Source: an uncultured Neglectibacter sp. (lineage in GTDB: Bacteria > Bacillota > Clostridia > Oscillospirales > Acutalibacteraceae). From it: a DNA stretch of 64,000 nt. Shown here in pieces: positions 43,235 to 51,684 of this stretch (positions are counted from its first letter, which is position 1; every line of letters starts with the position of its first letter). Location: NCBI GenBank assembly GCA_946554335.1, contig CAMNSA010000003.1, forward strand, positions 62,001-126,000. Direction: 5' to 3'. The notes beneath the pieces are model-generated. The model did no database searches, was not told where the DNA came from, and saw nothing but the letters and a program-made list of their open reading frames with translations. The translations under genes were made by a program, and so were the position numbers.

Positions 43235-43969
43235 ATGACCTCGTTCCTGCTAAAGCTGATTGCTCTCTTTTCCATGCTGCTGGACCATTCTCTCAAGGCC
43301 CTGCCTCTTTCCCGGATCCTCCTTGCCCGGGGGATCGCCCCCTCGTTTTCCTATTCGCTCATTGACTCCCTGCTGCCTCTGGGCAGACTTGCCTTCCCCA
43401 TTTTTGCCTTTCAGTTGGCAGAGGGCTGCCGCCGCACGAAAAACCCCGGAAAATATCTGCTGCGCCTTTCCCTCTTCGCTCTGGTTTCGGAAATCCCCTT
43501 TCAGCTGGCCTTTGGCGTCGGTCTGCGCTTTGCCGCCTCCAATGTGGGCTTCACTCTTCTGCTGGGCGCTTTAGCTTCCCTGTGCTATGAAAGGCTTCGC
43601 CGGTTTCACCCCGTTCTTGCCTTTTTCCCATTCTTTCTCTGTTTTCTTCTAGCCCAGCTTTTGCACACAGACTACGCGGGCTTCGGCGTCGCCCTTATCT
43701 TCTTTCTGTATCTCTTTTCCGGAAAGCTCCCCACCCTCCTCGTTTTGGGGATCGGCCTCACGCTGCACAACCTGATCCGCCCCATTCTTCTGCTTCGGGC
43801 TTTCCCTCCCTCTCAGCTTACGCTGCCGCTCTGGCTGGGAAGCCTGCTTTCCCTGATCCCCATCGGGTTTTATAGCGGAGAGCGGGGGCCAAAATGCAAG
43901 GGACTTTTCTATTTCTTTTATCCCGTCCACCTCACGCTGCTTTTCCTGCTTGCCCGTTTTCTGGTGTAA
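43235..43969 (+). CDS. TraX family membrane protein
   Basis: The 244-residue integral membrane protein has seven to eight helices and the TraX features: KLIALFSMLLDHSLKAL at the start, GRLAFPIFAFQLAEGCRRTKNPGKYLLRLSLFALVSEIPFQLAF, and a C-terminal YFFYPVHLTLLF. TraX acetylates F pilin in conjugation, and acetyltransferase-like activity is assumed for relatives; chromosomal copies in Clostridia have no known role. The ATG at 43235 follows GGAGGAG. No conjugation gene is nearby. Confidence 0.88.
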   Translation: MTSFLLKLIALFSMLLDHSLKALPLSRILLARGIAPSFSYSLIDSLLPLGRLAFPIFAFQLAEGCRRTKNPGKYLLRLSLFALVSEIPFQLAFGVGLRFAASNVGFTLLLGALASLCYERLRRFHPVLAFFPFFLCFLLAQLLHTDYAGFGVALIFFLYLFSGKLPTLLVLGIGLTLHNLIRPILLLRAFPPSQLTLPLWLGSLLSLIPIGFYSGERGPKCKGLFYFFYPVHLTLLFLLARFLV

Positions 43970-44011
43970 GGAATCGCCGCATTTGACCGGCCGTTCTATC
44001 TGGAACATTTT

Positions 44012-44050
44012 AAAAGGGGGCGAAGCCAAATTGGCTCCGCCCCCTTTTTT
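44012..44050. terminator. Terminator after traX-like gene
   Basis: A long stem (AAAGGGGGCG..AGCCA / TTGGCT..CCGCCCCCTTTT) followed by T6, between the traX-like gene (plus) and a minus-strand gene. Confidence 0.88.
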
Positions 44051-44090
44051 CGGGCAAAATAAAAAGGCAGAGCTCCCCCTGCCGAAAAAA

Positions 44091-44459
44091 TCAATATCGT
44101 CTCTCGATATGCTTCCGATACCGATAAGAAGTTTTGAAAGCGTTGCTGGAATACCGGCTGCTTCTATGCGGCCCTGCGGGGGAATAATAGAGGCTTCTCC
44201 CCTTCTTTTTGGGCCGTCCGGACAGGGCCACGGTGAGAGCCACGCCCAAAAAGCCTATTCCCACCAGGCACCAGCCCAGGATCCCGATGATCTTGACCCC
44301 GAGAGCCTCTTGGATATACACCACTACGGAAGCCGTTTCCTGCTGGGGCAAAAGCGGGGCCTGAGCGGCAGAATAGGTGACGCCAAAGCTAATGAGACAC
44401 AGGATCAGAAGGGCGGCGCAGAGCAAAAAGGTAAAGAAACGCACAGATAGTGTTTTCAA
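44091..44459 (-). CDS. Hypothetical small membrane protein
   Basis: The 122-residue product has an N-terminal hydrophobic helix that could be a signal anchor (residues 8-32), a short extracellular-looking stretch, a second helix (about 58-80) and a strongly basic, Ser/Arg/Tyr-rich tail (about 82-122). Start is a TTG at 44459 with a GGAGGCGG site. I do not recognise the family. It lies 54 bases after another small gene downstream of spoIIP, so it may be part of a sporulation-related transcript; this is inference from position only. Confidence 0.55.
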   Translation of the reverse strand: MKTLSVRFFTFLLCAALLILCLISFGVTYSAAQAPLLPQQETASVVVYIQEALGVKIIGILGWCLVGIGFLGVALTVALSGRPKKKGRSLYYSPAGPHRSSRYSSNAFKTSYRYRKHIERRY

Positions 44460-44513
44460 GTTGATTTTCCGCCTCCTAACCCCTGTATTTTGTATACAGA
44501 ACCATTATAACAA

Positions 44514-44792
44514 CTAATTGTGGGGAATACAACCGAAATCACAGAGAAAACACCATATTTTGTCGAAAAAAGTAAAATTCATCTGTTTTTCTTTCCCGAA
44601 AAGCTTCATTTCCAAAGTTGCTTCCCCATTTTCCTGCCGCAGGACCTGAAAAGGAGGGGTGTCATCCCCGAAGCTCAGCTTCCTTCCCTCATAATCCACG
44701 GCGATCATCCCCAGCGTGAGAATCAGAAAACAAAGCGCCCAGCAGAAAGAGAGGAAGAACACCCGCCACGCGCTTTTATTTTTCGCTTTCAT
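44514..44792 (-). CDS. Hypothetical small membrane-anchored protein downstream of spoIIP
   Basis: The 92-residue product has one N-terminal hydrophobic helix (residues 9-30) followed by an outward-facing domain of about 60 residues with a FTFFDKIWCFLCDFGCIPH end holding three Cys. The ATG has a GAAAGGGGAAAG site and lies 52 bases after spoIIP. I do not recognise the family. Position suggests it works with or is controlled like SpoIIP. Confidence 0.6.
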   Translation of the reverse strand: MKAKNKSAWRVFFLSFCWALCFLILTLGMIAVDYEGRKLSFGDDTPPFQVLRQENGEATLEMKLFGKEKQMNFTFFDKIWCFLCDFGCIPHN

Positions 44793-44843
44793 TTTGTCTT
44801 TCCCCTTTCCGTTTGAACCTATCCTTCCCGGAAAGGGGCCTGT

Positions 44844-45965
44844 TTATTTCTCCCCCAGCAAAGTTTTCGCCAAAATTTCGCCGATGAGCTTTCCGGAATA
44901 GCGGGCCTCTGAAACGGTGTTCACCTCCGTTCCCACCTCCACCAAAAGGGATCCCTTGGTGGCGTTCATATTGTATTTGCTGTCTGAAAAATCCAAGGGG
45001 CGCGCAAGCCCGGGGTAAAGCCTTTCGGCGGTCTGCTGTACTCGCAGCGCCAGATGGAGATTATCCCGCCAATCGGGAAAATCTCCCCACTCTCCGCTAT
45101 AGTCACAGCCTGTCAGGAACATGATCTGGGCAGCCTTTCTCCCATTGAGCAGCACCGTGGGCTTATACTTTACGCCGCTTTGCGTCGTCATGGAATCCCT
45201 GTGCACATCCAGCGTCACCTGAATGGTGGGATACCGCTCCAGATTTTTTTCCAGCACCTCCCAGGATCGGGAATAAGAGCCGTTATAGAGCTCGTCGTTT
45301 ACCGTGGTATCATGGACCGCTCCGATCCCATAGCTTTCCAGCACCTTCCGGATCTCCTCCCCCACCGCCGTCACGCTCATGTCCCGGTTTCCCGTCCGGG
45401 TTTCCATATCCGTATAGTAAAATCCGGTGCTGCTTTTCACATAGGCCTCGCTGGTATGGGTGTGATAGATCAGCACCTCTACCTCCCCGTTCCCCTTGAT
45501 TTTTGCCGCCGGGTCAATTTTCAGCTCCTCCTCCAGGTCAAGCCCCGCGCCGGAGGTGTCCTTTACAAAGAAATCAGCTACCTGGCTTCCGCCGTCCAAC
45601 ACGATCTCCTCCACGCTGTTCCAGTTCCGCTCCGGGTCCGGTGTGGCGGCCGCTCCCGGCAGCTCATCCTCGTGGAAGGGGACGATCCCGTCCTGAGGCA
45701 GATCCAGTGTCGCCTCCTGCGCCTCCACCTGAGACCGGGCAGTCTGCAGGATCTCACCGGGCTGCGTCCCCTCGCCCGTCTCCTCTGACTCCTCCTTTTC
45801 CCGCGTGCCGATCCCTGCCGCGAACAGGGCGGCGGGGATCCCGTTTTCCCGGATCCAGTATTCACAGGCCCTCGTCACGCATCCCAGACATACCAAAACA
45901 CAGAGAATCACTGCCGAGATGGAAAAAAGGCTTTTCTTTGTCCTGGGGAAATACCTTCTTCTCAT
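44844..45965 (-). CDS. spoIIP: Stage II sporulation protein P (amidase/endopeptidase)
   Basis: The 373-residue protein has an N-terminal membrane anchor, a variable acidic linker (about residues 45-125) and the SpoIIP domain: VLIYHTHTSEAY with the zinc His pair, YTDMETRTGNRDMSVTAVGEEI, HDTTVNDELYNGSYSRSWE, VTLDVHRDSM, and SLLVEVGTEVNTVSEARYSG with the catalytic Glu. It cleaves septal peptidoglycan in engulfment together with SpoIID and SpoIIM. The start at 45965 follows AAAGGGTGG. Its presence marks the organism as a likely spore former. Usually gpr precedes it; here it is divergent from citrate synthase. Confidence 0.94.
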   Translation of the reverse strand: MRRRYFPRTKKSLFSISAVILCVLVCLGCVTRACEYWIRENGIPAALFAAGIGTREKEESEETGEGTQPGEILQTARSQVEAQEATLDLPQDGIVPFHEDELPGAAATPDPERNWNSVEEIVLDGGSQVADFFVKDTSGAGLDLEEELKIDPAAKIKGNGEVEVLIYHTHTSEAYVKSSTGFYYTDMETRTGNRDMSVTAVGEEIRKVLESYGIGAVHDTTVNDELYNGSYSRSWEVLEKNLERYPTIQVTLDVHRDSMTTQSGVKYKPTVLLNGRKAAQIMFLTGCDYSGEWGDFPDWRDNLHLALRVQQTAERLYPGLARPLDFSDSKYNMNATKGSLLVEVGTEVNTVSEARYSGKLIGEILAKTLLGEK

Positions 45966-46005
45966 GGAGAACCACCCTTTCCGAAAACGATCCCCCATTT
46001 TTAGC

Positions 46006-46034
46006 TTGCGCTGTCCGGAAGATCTTAGTATAAT
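46006..46034 (+). promoter_or_regulatory. Promoter of citrate synthase gene
   Basis: TTGCGC (46006-46011), a 17-base spacer and TATAAT (46029-46034), 63 bases before the ATG. The spoIIP start lies 40 bases away on the other strand, so regulatory sites are shared. Confidence 0.75.
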
Positions 46035-46097
46035 AGAAGTTAATTATTTTCATTATTATAATTTATGTAAACCACGCACAAGAAAGGAGTTTGCGCT

Positions 46098-47465
46098 ATG
46101 TCCATTTATTCTGAGATCAAGCCGGAAGTAGAGCTGCTTTCCCGGCTCTGTGAAAAAAACGGCGCCATTGACCCGGCGCTTTATGAGACCTATGATGTCA
46201 AGCGGGGCCTGCGGGACCTGAATGGTCAGGGAGTTCTCACCGGCCTTACGAATATCTCCGAGATCCAATCCACCAGGATGGTAAACGGCAAAAATGTTCC
46301 CTGCGAAGGAAAGCTTTTTTACCGGGGCTATGATGTGGAAGAGCTGATCGCGGCTCAGAGCTCCGGCGACAATTTCGGCTTTGAGCGCATTGCCTATCTG
46401 CTTCTTTTCGGCGAGCTTCCCGGAGAGGGGCAGATCCGGGAGTTCTGCGAGCTGCTTTCCTTCTACCGCACCCTGCCCACCAGCTTTGTGCGGGACATCA
46501 TCATGAAGGCGCCCAGCAGCGATATGATGAACACCCTGGCCCGCAGCGTACTCACTCTCTATTCTTATGACGAGTCGGCGGAAGATATTTCCACCGCCAA
46601 TGTGCTTCGCCAGTGTTTGCAGCTGATCGCTCTGTTCCCTCTGCTCTCCGTTTACGGCTATCAGGCCTACCGCCATTATCACGACGGCCAAAGTCTCTTT
46701 ATCCACCAGCCTGACCCCTCCCTTTCCACGGCCGAAAACATTCTGCGGATTCTGCGCCCTGACTGTGCCTACACCTCTCTGGAGGCCAAGGTGCTGGACA
46801 TTGCCCTGATCCTTCATGCCGATCACGGCGGCGGAAACAACTCCACCTTTACCACCCATGTGGTGACCTCCTCCGGCACCGATACCTATTCCGCCATTGC
46901 CGCCGCCTTAGGCTCCTTAAAGGGGCCCAAGCATGGCGGAGCCAATATCAAGGTAGTCAAAATGTTTGACGACATCAAGGCTCATGTGAAAGATTGGAAC
47001 GACGACGACGAGCTCTCCCGTTACCTTGCAAAGCTTCTGCACAGGGAGGCCTTTGACCGCTCCGGGCTGATCTACGGCATTGGTCACGCGGTCTATTCTC
47101 TCTCTGACCCCAGAGCGAGAGTGATGTCCCGCTTTGTGGAGGGTCTTTCCAGGGAGAAGGGACGCACCGAGGAGTTTCGGCTTTACTCCAATGTGGAAAG
47201 GCTGGCGGTAAAGCTTATCACGGAAGAGAGAAAGATCTATAAGGGCGTCTCTGCCAATGTGGATTTCTACAGCGGCTTTATTTACAGCATGTTAGAGCTG
47301 CCTCTGGAGCTTTACACGCCGATTTTCGCCATCTCCCGCATTGCCGGATGGAGCGCCCATCGGATCGAGGAGCTGATCGGCGCGGGAAAGATCATTCGCC
47401 CTTCCTACCGCTGTGTGGCCCCCCACCGGGAGCTGGATGCCGAAAAATCTTGCCAACGCCCTTGA
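46098..47465 (+). CDS. gltA: Citrate synthase
   Basis: The 455-residue enzyme condenses acetyl-CoA and oxaloacetate. Motifs: LFYRGYDVEELI, LLLFGELP, LILHADHGGGNNSTFTTHVVTSSG (first active His), GSLKGPKHGGANIKV, IYGIGHAVYSLSDPRA and an active Asp near SANVDFYSGFIYSML. It is the longer clostridial form. Here it probably feeds glutamate synthesis through a partial citrate branch; aconitase and isocitrate dehydrogenase are not in the window. An AAAGGAG site precedes the ATG. Confidence 0.96.
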   Translation: MSIYSEIKPEVELLSRLCEKNGAIDPALYETYDVKRGLRDLNGQGVLTGLTNISEIQSTRMVNGKNVPCEGKLFYRGYDVEELIAAQSSGDNFGFERIAYLLLFGELPGEGQIREFCELLSFYRTLPTSFVRDIIMKAPSSDMMNTLARSVLTLYSYDESAEDISTANVLRQCLQLIALFPLLSVYGYQAYRHYHDGQSLFIHQPDPSLSTAENILRILRPDCAYTSLEAKVLDIALILHADHGGGNNSTFTTHVVTSSGTDTYSAIAAALGSLKGPKHGGANIKVVKMFDDIKAHVKDWNDDDELSRYLAKLLHREAFDRSGLIYGIGHAVYSLSDPRARVMSRFVEGLSREKGRTEEFRLYSNVERLAVKLITEERKIYKGVSANVDFYSGFIYSMLELPLELYTPIFAISRIAGWSAHRIEELIGAGKIIRPSYRCVAPHRELDAEKSCQRP

Positions 47466-47523
47466 GGCATGCTATTTTTAAATGGAAGATTCGGCATATT
47501 TTCAGGGAAGGAGCCTCAAAACC

Positions 47524-49491
47524 ATGGAACCAGCTTTTCCCCACATTTTCAACCCCATCAGAATTGGAAATACCTTTTTTAAAAACAGGATCTGGGCCGC
47601 TCCCGGCGGAATGCATCTGCTTTCCGGCGGCGAGCCCTACCCCAATCGGGAAACCTTGCTCTACTACGCGAAAAAAGCGGAGGGCGGCGCGGCGGTCATC
47701 ACCTACTCTGCCCAGAACATGGACCTTTTGGGGCCTAAAAATCCCGGTATGGCCCAGGACAATATTTTCGACCCCCAAAACCATCGCTTTTTCAGCCGTC
47801 TCACCGAAACCATCCACGCCTATGACGCAAAGGCCTCTCTGGAGCTTCTGGCCTTTCAGTACCATCGCCGGGAAGGAGACGGCAGCCTTTCTCAGCTCTC
47901 CTTAAACGGAGAGCCTCTGGAGGACGGGACCCCAACAAAGGCCTTTACCAGAGAAGATCTGGAAAATATTGCCCAAAGCTACGGCGACGCGGCCGAGGCC
48001 GCTCTTCGCTGCGGCTTTGATCTTCTGCTGATCCACGGCGGCCACGGGCTTTGCCTCTCTCAGTTCTATTCCAGGGTCCGGAATCTTCGCAAAGATGAAT
48101 TCGGCGCGCAGACTGTGGAAAACAGGCTGCGCTTTGCCATGATGATCCTGGACGCCATCCGTAGCAGAGTGGGAGGCAGGCTTTTGATCGAGTACCGGAT
48201 CTCCGGGGAGGAGGACCCCATTGGGCACCGGGGTTATTCGGTGAACGACTGTATCGAGATGGTGAAGCTTTTACAGGAAAAGATCGATATTGCCCATATT
48301 TCCACCGGCTCCTTTTATAACGGGTCAGACTACATCGCCCATCCAACGGAATTCCTTCCTCACGGCTGCAACGCAGGATACGCGGCCGCTGTAAAGGCCT
48401 GTCCGGACATTCATATCCCGGTCCTTACTTTGGGAGCTTTTCAGGAGCCGGAGCAGATAGAGAGTATTCTGGAAAAAGGCGGGGCCGATCTGGTGGCAAT
48501 GTCCAGAGGGCTGATTTCTGACAGCCACCGGGTGGAAAAATGGCGCCGGGGAAAAACAGAGGAAGCGATCCCCTGCATCCGCTGCCTGCACTGTCTGGAT
48601 TACGGCCGCGCCGCTACCTTTTCCTGTTCTGTCAATCCCACAGTGGGAAGGGAATGGGAGCTTCCCTTCCTCTTCCCGGAGAAAGCCACGCCGAAAAAGC
48701 TTCTTGTCATCGGCGGAGGACCTGCCGGGATGCAGGCGGCCATCACCGCTTCCGGGCGGGGTCATCAGGTCGTTCTTCTGGAGAAGGAAGCCCAGCTGGG
48801 CGGCGCCCTTTGCTTTTCCCGCCAGGTCTCTTTTAAGGGGGATCTGAGCCGGTTTCTTGACTGGCAGATCCATATGCTTTCAAGGCTGGGCGTTGAAGTG
48901 CGGCTTTCCTGTCAGGCCACCAGGGAAACTCTTGCAAGGGAACAGGCAGACGCCATATTCTGCGCCATCGGCGCAAAGGCCCTCATCCCTCCCGTCCCCG
49001 GTGTGGAGGGAAAAACGGTCATTCAGGCGAGAGACGCCTACCTGCTTGCGAGGGAACACCGCCTGCGGGGAAAGCGCCTGGTCGTTTTAGGCGGCGGCCT
49101 GGTAGGCTGTGAAACGGCGCTGTTTTTATCCCAGGAGGAAAACTGCCGGGTCACTGTGGTGGAGAGGCAGGAGCAAGCCGCCTGTGAGGACACTGAGCTT
49201 GTGAGGAAAGCGCTTTTGGAGCAGCTTTCCGCATCTCAGGTCACCGTCCTGACCGGCAGCCTGTGTACCGCTGTGACAGACAGAGGCATCCGATACCGGG
49301 TTTCAAGCGGAGCGGAACAGGATATTCCCTGCGACGCGGTGATCTTAGCAGCGGGAATGCTTCCCCGGCAGGAGGACGCGGAGGTTTTCCGGGATCTTGC
49401 CCCCCGTTTTTCCGTGATCGGAGACTGTCAGAGGGCCTCCAATGTCCGAAGCGCCGTGCGCACAGCGTTTTACGCGGCTATGAGATTATAA
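47524..49491 (+). CDS. NADH:flavin oxidoreductase/FAD-dependent oxidoreductase (2,4-dienoyl-CoA reductase type)
   Basis: The 655-residue protein has an Old Yellow Enzyme FMN barrel (residues 1-350; FPHIFNPIRIGNTFFKNRI, LLIHGGHGLCLSQFYS), a linker [4Fe-4S] site (CIRCLHC..C), a FAD fold (LLVIGGGPAGMQAAI) and an NAD(P)-binding fold (LVVLGGGLVGCETALFL). This is the layout of dienoyl-CoA reductase, bile-acid BaiCD/BaiH and related clostridial enzymes. Substrate unknown. The start at 47524 has an AAGGAG site and a better N-terminus than the ATG at 47482. It follows gltA after 58 bases. Confidence 0.93.
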   Translation: MEPAFPHIFNPIRIGNTFFKNRIWAAPGGMHLLSGGEPYPNRETLLYYAKKAEGGAAVITYSAQNMDLLGPKNPGMAQDNIFDPQNHRFFSRLTETIHAYDAKASLELLAFQYHRREGDGSLSQLSLNGEPLEDGTPTKAFTREDLENIAQSYGDAAEAALRCGFDLLLIHGGHGLCLSQFYSRVRNLRKDEFGAQTVENRLRFAMMILDAIRSRVGGRLLIEYRISGEEDPIGHRGYSVNDCIEMVKLLQEKIDIAHISTGSFYNGSDYIAHPTEFLPHGCNAGYAAAVKACPDIHIPVLTLGAFQEPEQIESILEKGGADLVAMSRGLISDSHRVEKWRRGKTEEAIPCIRCLHCLDYGRAATFSCSVNPTVGREWELPFLFPEKATPKKLLVIGGGPAGMQAAITASGRGHQVVLLEKEAQLGGALCFSRQVSFKGDLSRFLDWQIHMLSRLGVEVRLSCQATRETLAREQADAIFCAIGAKALIPPVPGVEGKTVIQARDAYLLAREHRLRGKRLVVLGGGLVGCETALFLSQEENCRVTVVERQEQAACEDTELVRKALLEQLSASQVTVLTGSLCTAVTDRGIRYRVSSGAEQDIPCDAVILAAGMLPRQEDAEVFRDLAPRFSVIGDCQRASNVRSAVRTAFYAAMRL

Positions 49492-49511
49492 GCTGTCCTT
49501 TTTATCAAAAT

Positions 49512-49558
49512 AAAATCAGCCTCCCCAAGGATGTATGTTCTTGAGGAGGCTGATTTTT
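49512..49558. terminator. Bidirectional terminator
   Basis: A 13-bp stem (AAAATCAGCCTCC / GGAGGCTGATTTT) with A- and T-runs, between the flavoprotein gene and rpmB, which converge. Confidence 0.9.
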
Positions 49559-49568
49559 CATAGAGACT

Positions 49569-49766
49569 TTATTCCTGTTCCCGCTTTCGCAGCGTTCTCA
49601 TACAGCGGGTGCATACGGTCAGCTTCTTTCTGCCCTGAGGCGTATCGACCCGCAGGGTCTGTAAATTCGGTTTGATCTTTTTAGGCCTTTTCCCATTGAT
49701 ATACATTCTGTCATGAGCTACCTTGTTTCCGAAAACAGTAGTCTTTCCGCAAATCTCACAGCGCAA
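49569..49766 (-). CDS. rpmB: Ribosomal protein L28
   Basis: The 65-residue protein matches L28: RCEICGKTTVFGNKVAHDRM, NGKRPKKIKPNLQT and KLTVCTRCMRTLRK. The CxxC pairs make it the zinc-binding form. The start is a TTG at 49766 with an AAAGGGG site; an ATG-led frame to 49850 would extend over the promoter region and is rejected because L28 begins with the RCEIC motif. It stands alone. Confidence 0.93.
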   Translation of the reverse strand: MRCEICGKTTVFGNKVAHDRMYINGKRPKKIKPNLQTLRVDTPQGRKKLTVCTRCMRTLRKREQE

Positions 49767-49820
49767 TGAAAATTCCCCTTTCTTTTTTCGGCAAAACGGC
49801 AGGGGAGCTCTTTCTTCTTC

Positions 49821-49850
49821 AGTATACCCGGCGCTTCGGGGCTTTGACAA
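49821..49850 (-). promoter_or_regulatory. Promoter of rpmB
   Basis: TTGTCA (49845-49850), an 18-base spacer and TATACT (49821-49826) on the minus strand, 55 bases upstream of the start. Confidence 0.7.
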
Positions 49851-50204
49851 ACCAAAAGACGGTACAGAGTCAACAAAGCGCTGCTTCGAGGAGCAATGTT
49901 TCTACAGAACTGTTTCCAGACTGGAAAAATCGCCGACTTCATGTTATAGTTAAGAAACGAACCGGCAAAACGGCAAAAGGAGCTCCAAAGCGCAGAACGC
50001 TTTCCGGGCTTCTTTTAGCGGGATCCCATTTTATGAGAAATCGAAATCCAAACGAAAGGAATGCAGAACATATGACCCGAGAAGTACAGCGTGCATAGCA
50101 GAGGCTATTGCACGAAACCACTGATTCAAATCGCGCAACGGCCTTTGCTCACCCGGCAGCACAGAGGCCCTTTTCCGGGGCCTCCTAAAACGAGGAGGAG
50201 CAAA
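49851..50204 (+). other. Promoter and long leader before the CD3324-type gene
   Basis: No gene is supported here. An extended -10 (TGTTATAGT, 49943-49950 region) with TGGAAA 17 bases upstream could start a leader of about 250 bases. The leader contains a 7-bp GC hairpin (50164-50184, GAGGCCC/GGGCCTC) about 20 bases before the start codon, and upstream several GC-poor stretches. Such a long leader for a 91-codon gene hints at post-transcriptional control. Confidence 0.5.
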
Positions 50205-50480
50205 ATGCGCTATGCACGAGCACAGGATATTCTGCCTGTGGAGCTGCTTTGCCAGCTGCAGCAATATATTGACGGGGCCTATCTCTATATTCCCCGCAAA
50301 CAGGAAAACCGGCTGTCCTGGGGAGAAAGGACCCAAAGCAAACGGGAGACTGCCGCCCGCAACCGGCAGATTTTTCTGGAATCGCAGAAAGGATATACCG
50401 TTTCAGAGCTGGCAGAAACCTACTTTTTGGCGGAAAAGACTATTCAGCATATCCTTGCCCAGGAGCGAAAAAAACAGTAA
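50205..50480 (+). CDS. CD3324 family (Mor-like) DNA-binding protein
   Basis: The 91-residue protein matches a small clostridial family: MRYARAQDILPVELLCQLQQYIDGAYLYIPRK, SWGERTQSKRETAARNRQIF and a C-terminal helix-turn-helix (YTVSELAETYFLAEKTIQHIL). The last part resembles the Mor/phage-activator fold and suggests DNA binding; no target is known. The ATG at 50205 has a strong GAGGAGG site. A terminator follows directly, so it is monocistronic. Confidence 0.85.
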   Translation: MRYARAQDILPVELLCQLQQYIDGAYLYIPRKQENRLSWGERTQSKRETAARNRQIFLESQKGYTVSELAETYFLAEKTIQHILAQERKKQ

Positions 50481-50517
50481 AAGACTTCCGAAACGATTCG
50501 TTTCGGAAGTCTTTTTT
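50481..50517 (+). terminator. Intrinsic terminator after the CD3324-type gene
   Basis: A perfect stem (AAAGACTTCCGAAACG / CGTTTCGGAAGTCTTT) with loop ATT, followed by T6, starting at the stop codon. Confidence 0.9.
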
Positions 50518-50575
50518 CTCTCAGTACACCTTCCTCAAAGGCCAAAACTCAGATAAAGGCTTGATTAGGCTTTTC

Positions 50576-51397
50576 TTACCAGCCCAGGCTTTTTAAGTAG
50601 TCCCGGCTCATGGCGATGGCCTCCATGGGCGGACGGCCGTTTGACTCATCCTGCTCCACGACGACCCATTTTGCCCCGGCGTCTACGGAAGCCTCTAAAA
50701 TAGGCGGAAAATCCTGGTCTCCATGGCCTACCGGACGAAACTCAAAAAAGCCATGACTTTCCTCCTGCTTTACTTCAGTTCCGATGAGCTGATACATATT
50801 GGCGGGATTTCCCTCCTTGTGGAAATCCTTCAAATGGACGACGGGAGAACGACCCGTATACTTTCTCACATACTCGGCCGGATCCACCCCAGCCACCTTC
50901 ACCCAGCAGGTGTCGATCTCCGTTTGCAGGATGTCCGCCGGAATCGTATCGTAAATATAGTCCAGCGCATACCGGCCATCCGGCATTTTCTTAAATTCAA
51001 AGTCGTGATTGTGATAAAGTGTGAGGATGCCGTGCTCTTTGCACCTTTTCCCGATCTCGGCAAACAGCTTCACATTGTTCTCAAACTTGGCGCCTCCGGG
51101 ACGGTCCTCCTCCATCAGATAGGGAATCACGATGTACTTGACGCCCACCTGGGCATACTCGCGGATCACATCGTCCATGCGCTCAGTGAGCTCGGCAAAG
51201 GGCACATGGGCCGCCAGGGGTACCAGTCCGGCCTCTTCCACGGCCGCTTTGACCTTGTCGGGACTCATGCCGTAGAGCCCGGCCAATTCCACACCGTCAT
51301 AGCCCATTTCCCTGATCTTCTTCATGGTGCCGGAAAAATCCCGCTCTGCATCGTCTCGGACAGAATAGACCTGCACCGCTACCGGTAATGTTTTCAT
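50576..51397 (-). CDS. Sugar phosphate isomerase/epimerase (TIM barrel)
   Basis: The 273-residue product is an AP-endonuclease-2/xylose-isomerase-like barrel: QVYSVRDDAERD at the start, LTLYHNHDFEF with metal His, EIDTCWVKVAGVDPAEYV with the metal Glu/Asp, and VHLKDFHKEG. Such enzymes isomerise or dehydrate sugars or inositol derivatives with a divalent metal. Substrate unknown. The ATG at 51397 follows AGGAGG; a TTG at 51415 lies upstream of that site. It resembles the other barrel at 53893-54732 only at family level. Confidence 0.9.
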   Translation of the reverse strand: MKTLPVAVQVYSVRDDAERDFSGTMKKIREMGYDGVELAGLYGMSPDKVKAAVEEAGLVPLAAHVPFAELTERMDDVIREYAQVGVKYIVIPYLMEEDRPGGAKFENNVKLFAEIGKRCKEHGILTLYHNHDFEFKKMPDGRYALDYIYDTIPADILQTEIDTCWVKVAGVDPAEYVRKYTGRSPVVHLKDFHKEGNPANMYQLIGTEVKQEESHGFFEFRPVGHGDQDFPPILEASVDAGAKWVVVEQDESNGRPPMEAIAMSRDYLKSLGW

Positions 51398-51582
51398 GAG
51401 TAGACCCTCCTGCAACTGTTTTTTTCATATTATAAGCGCTGAAAGCGCCATCTGCTTTGGAGAAGTTCGGTGCTTTTCAAGCTTGCGAGAAAAGAAAAAC
51501 GCCTCGCGGTTTAGGGGTTCTCCCTAATGACCGCTTTGCGGCCATTATACCGTAAAGGCTCTGAAAGGTCAAGGAGATAGTC

Positions 51583-51611
51583 TTGAAAAAAACGGGAAAT
51601 CTATGTATACT
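51583..51611 (+). promoter_or_regulatory. Promoter of murT-gatD
   Basis: TTGAAA (51583-51588), a 17-base spacer and TATACT (51606-51611), about 75 bases before the murT ATG. It rules out translation of the open frame that begins at 51583. Confidence 0.8.
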
Positions 51612-51684
51612 AGGCAAAGAAGAGAAGGGCGAAGGGACGCCCTTCCGGTGTTTACGGAAAAATTTCTGGAAAAGGACTTTTGGA

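Noticed and set aside
43235-43969. Conjugative element because of the TraX homologue
   Set aside because: No relaxase, coupling protein or type IV secretion gene is near; chromosomal TraX relatives are common in Clostridia.
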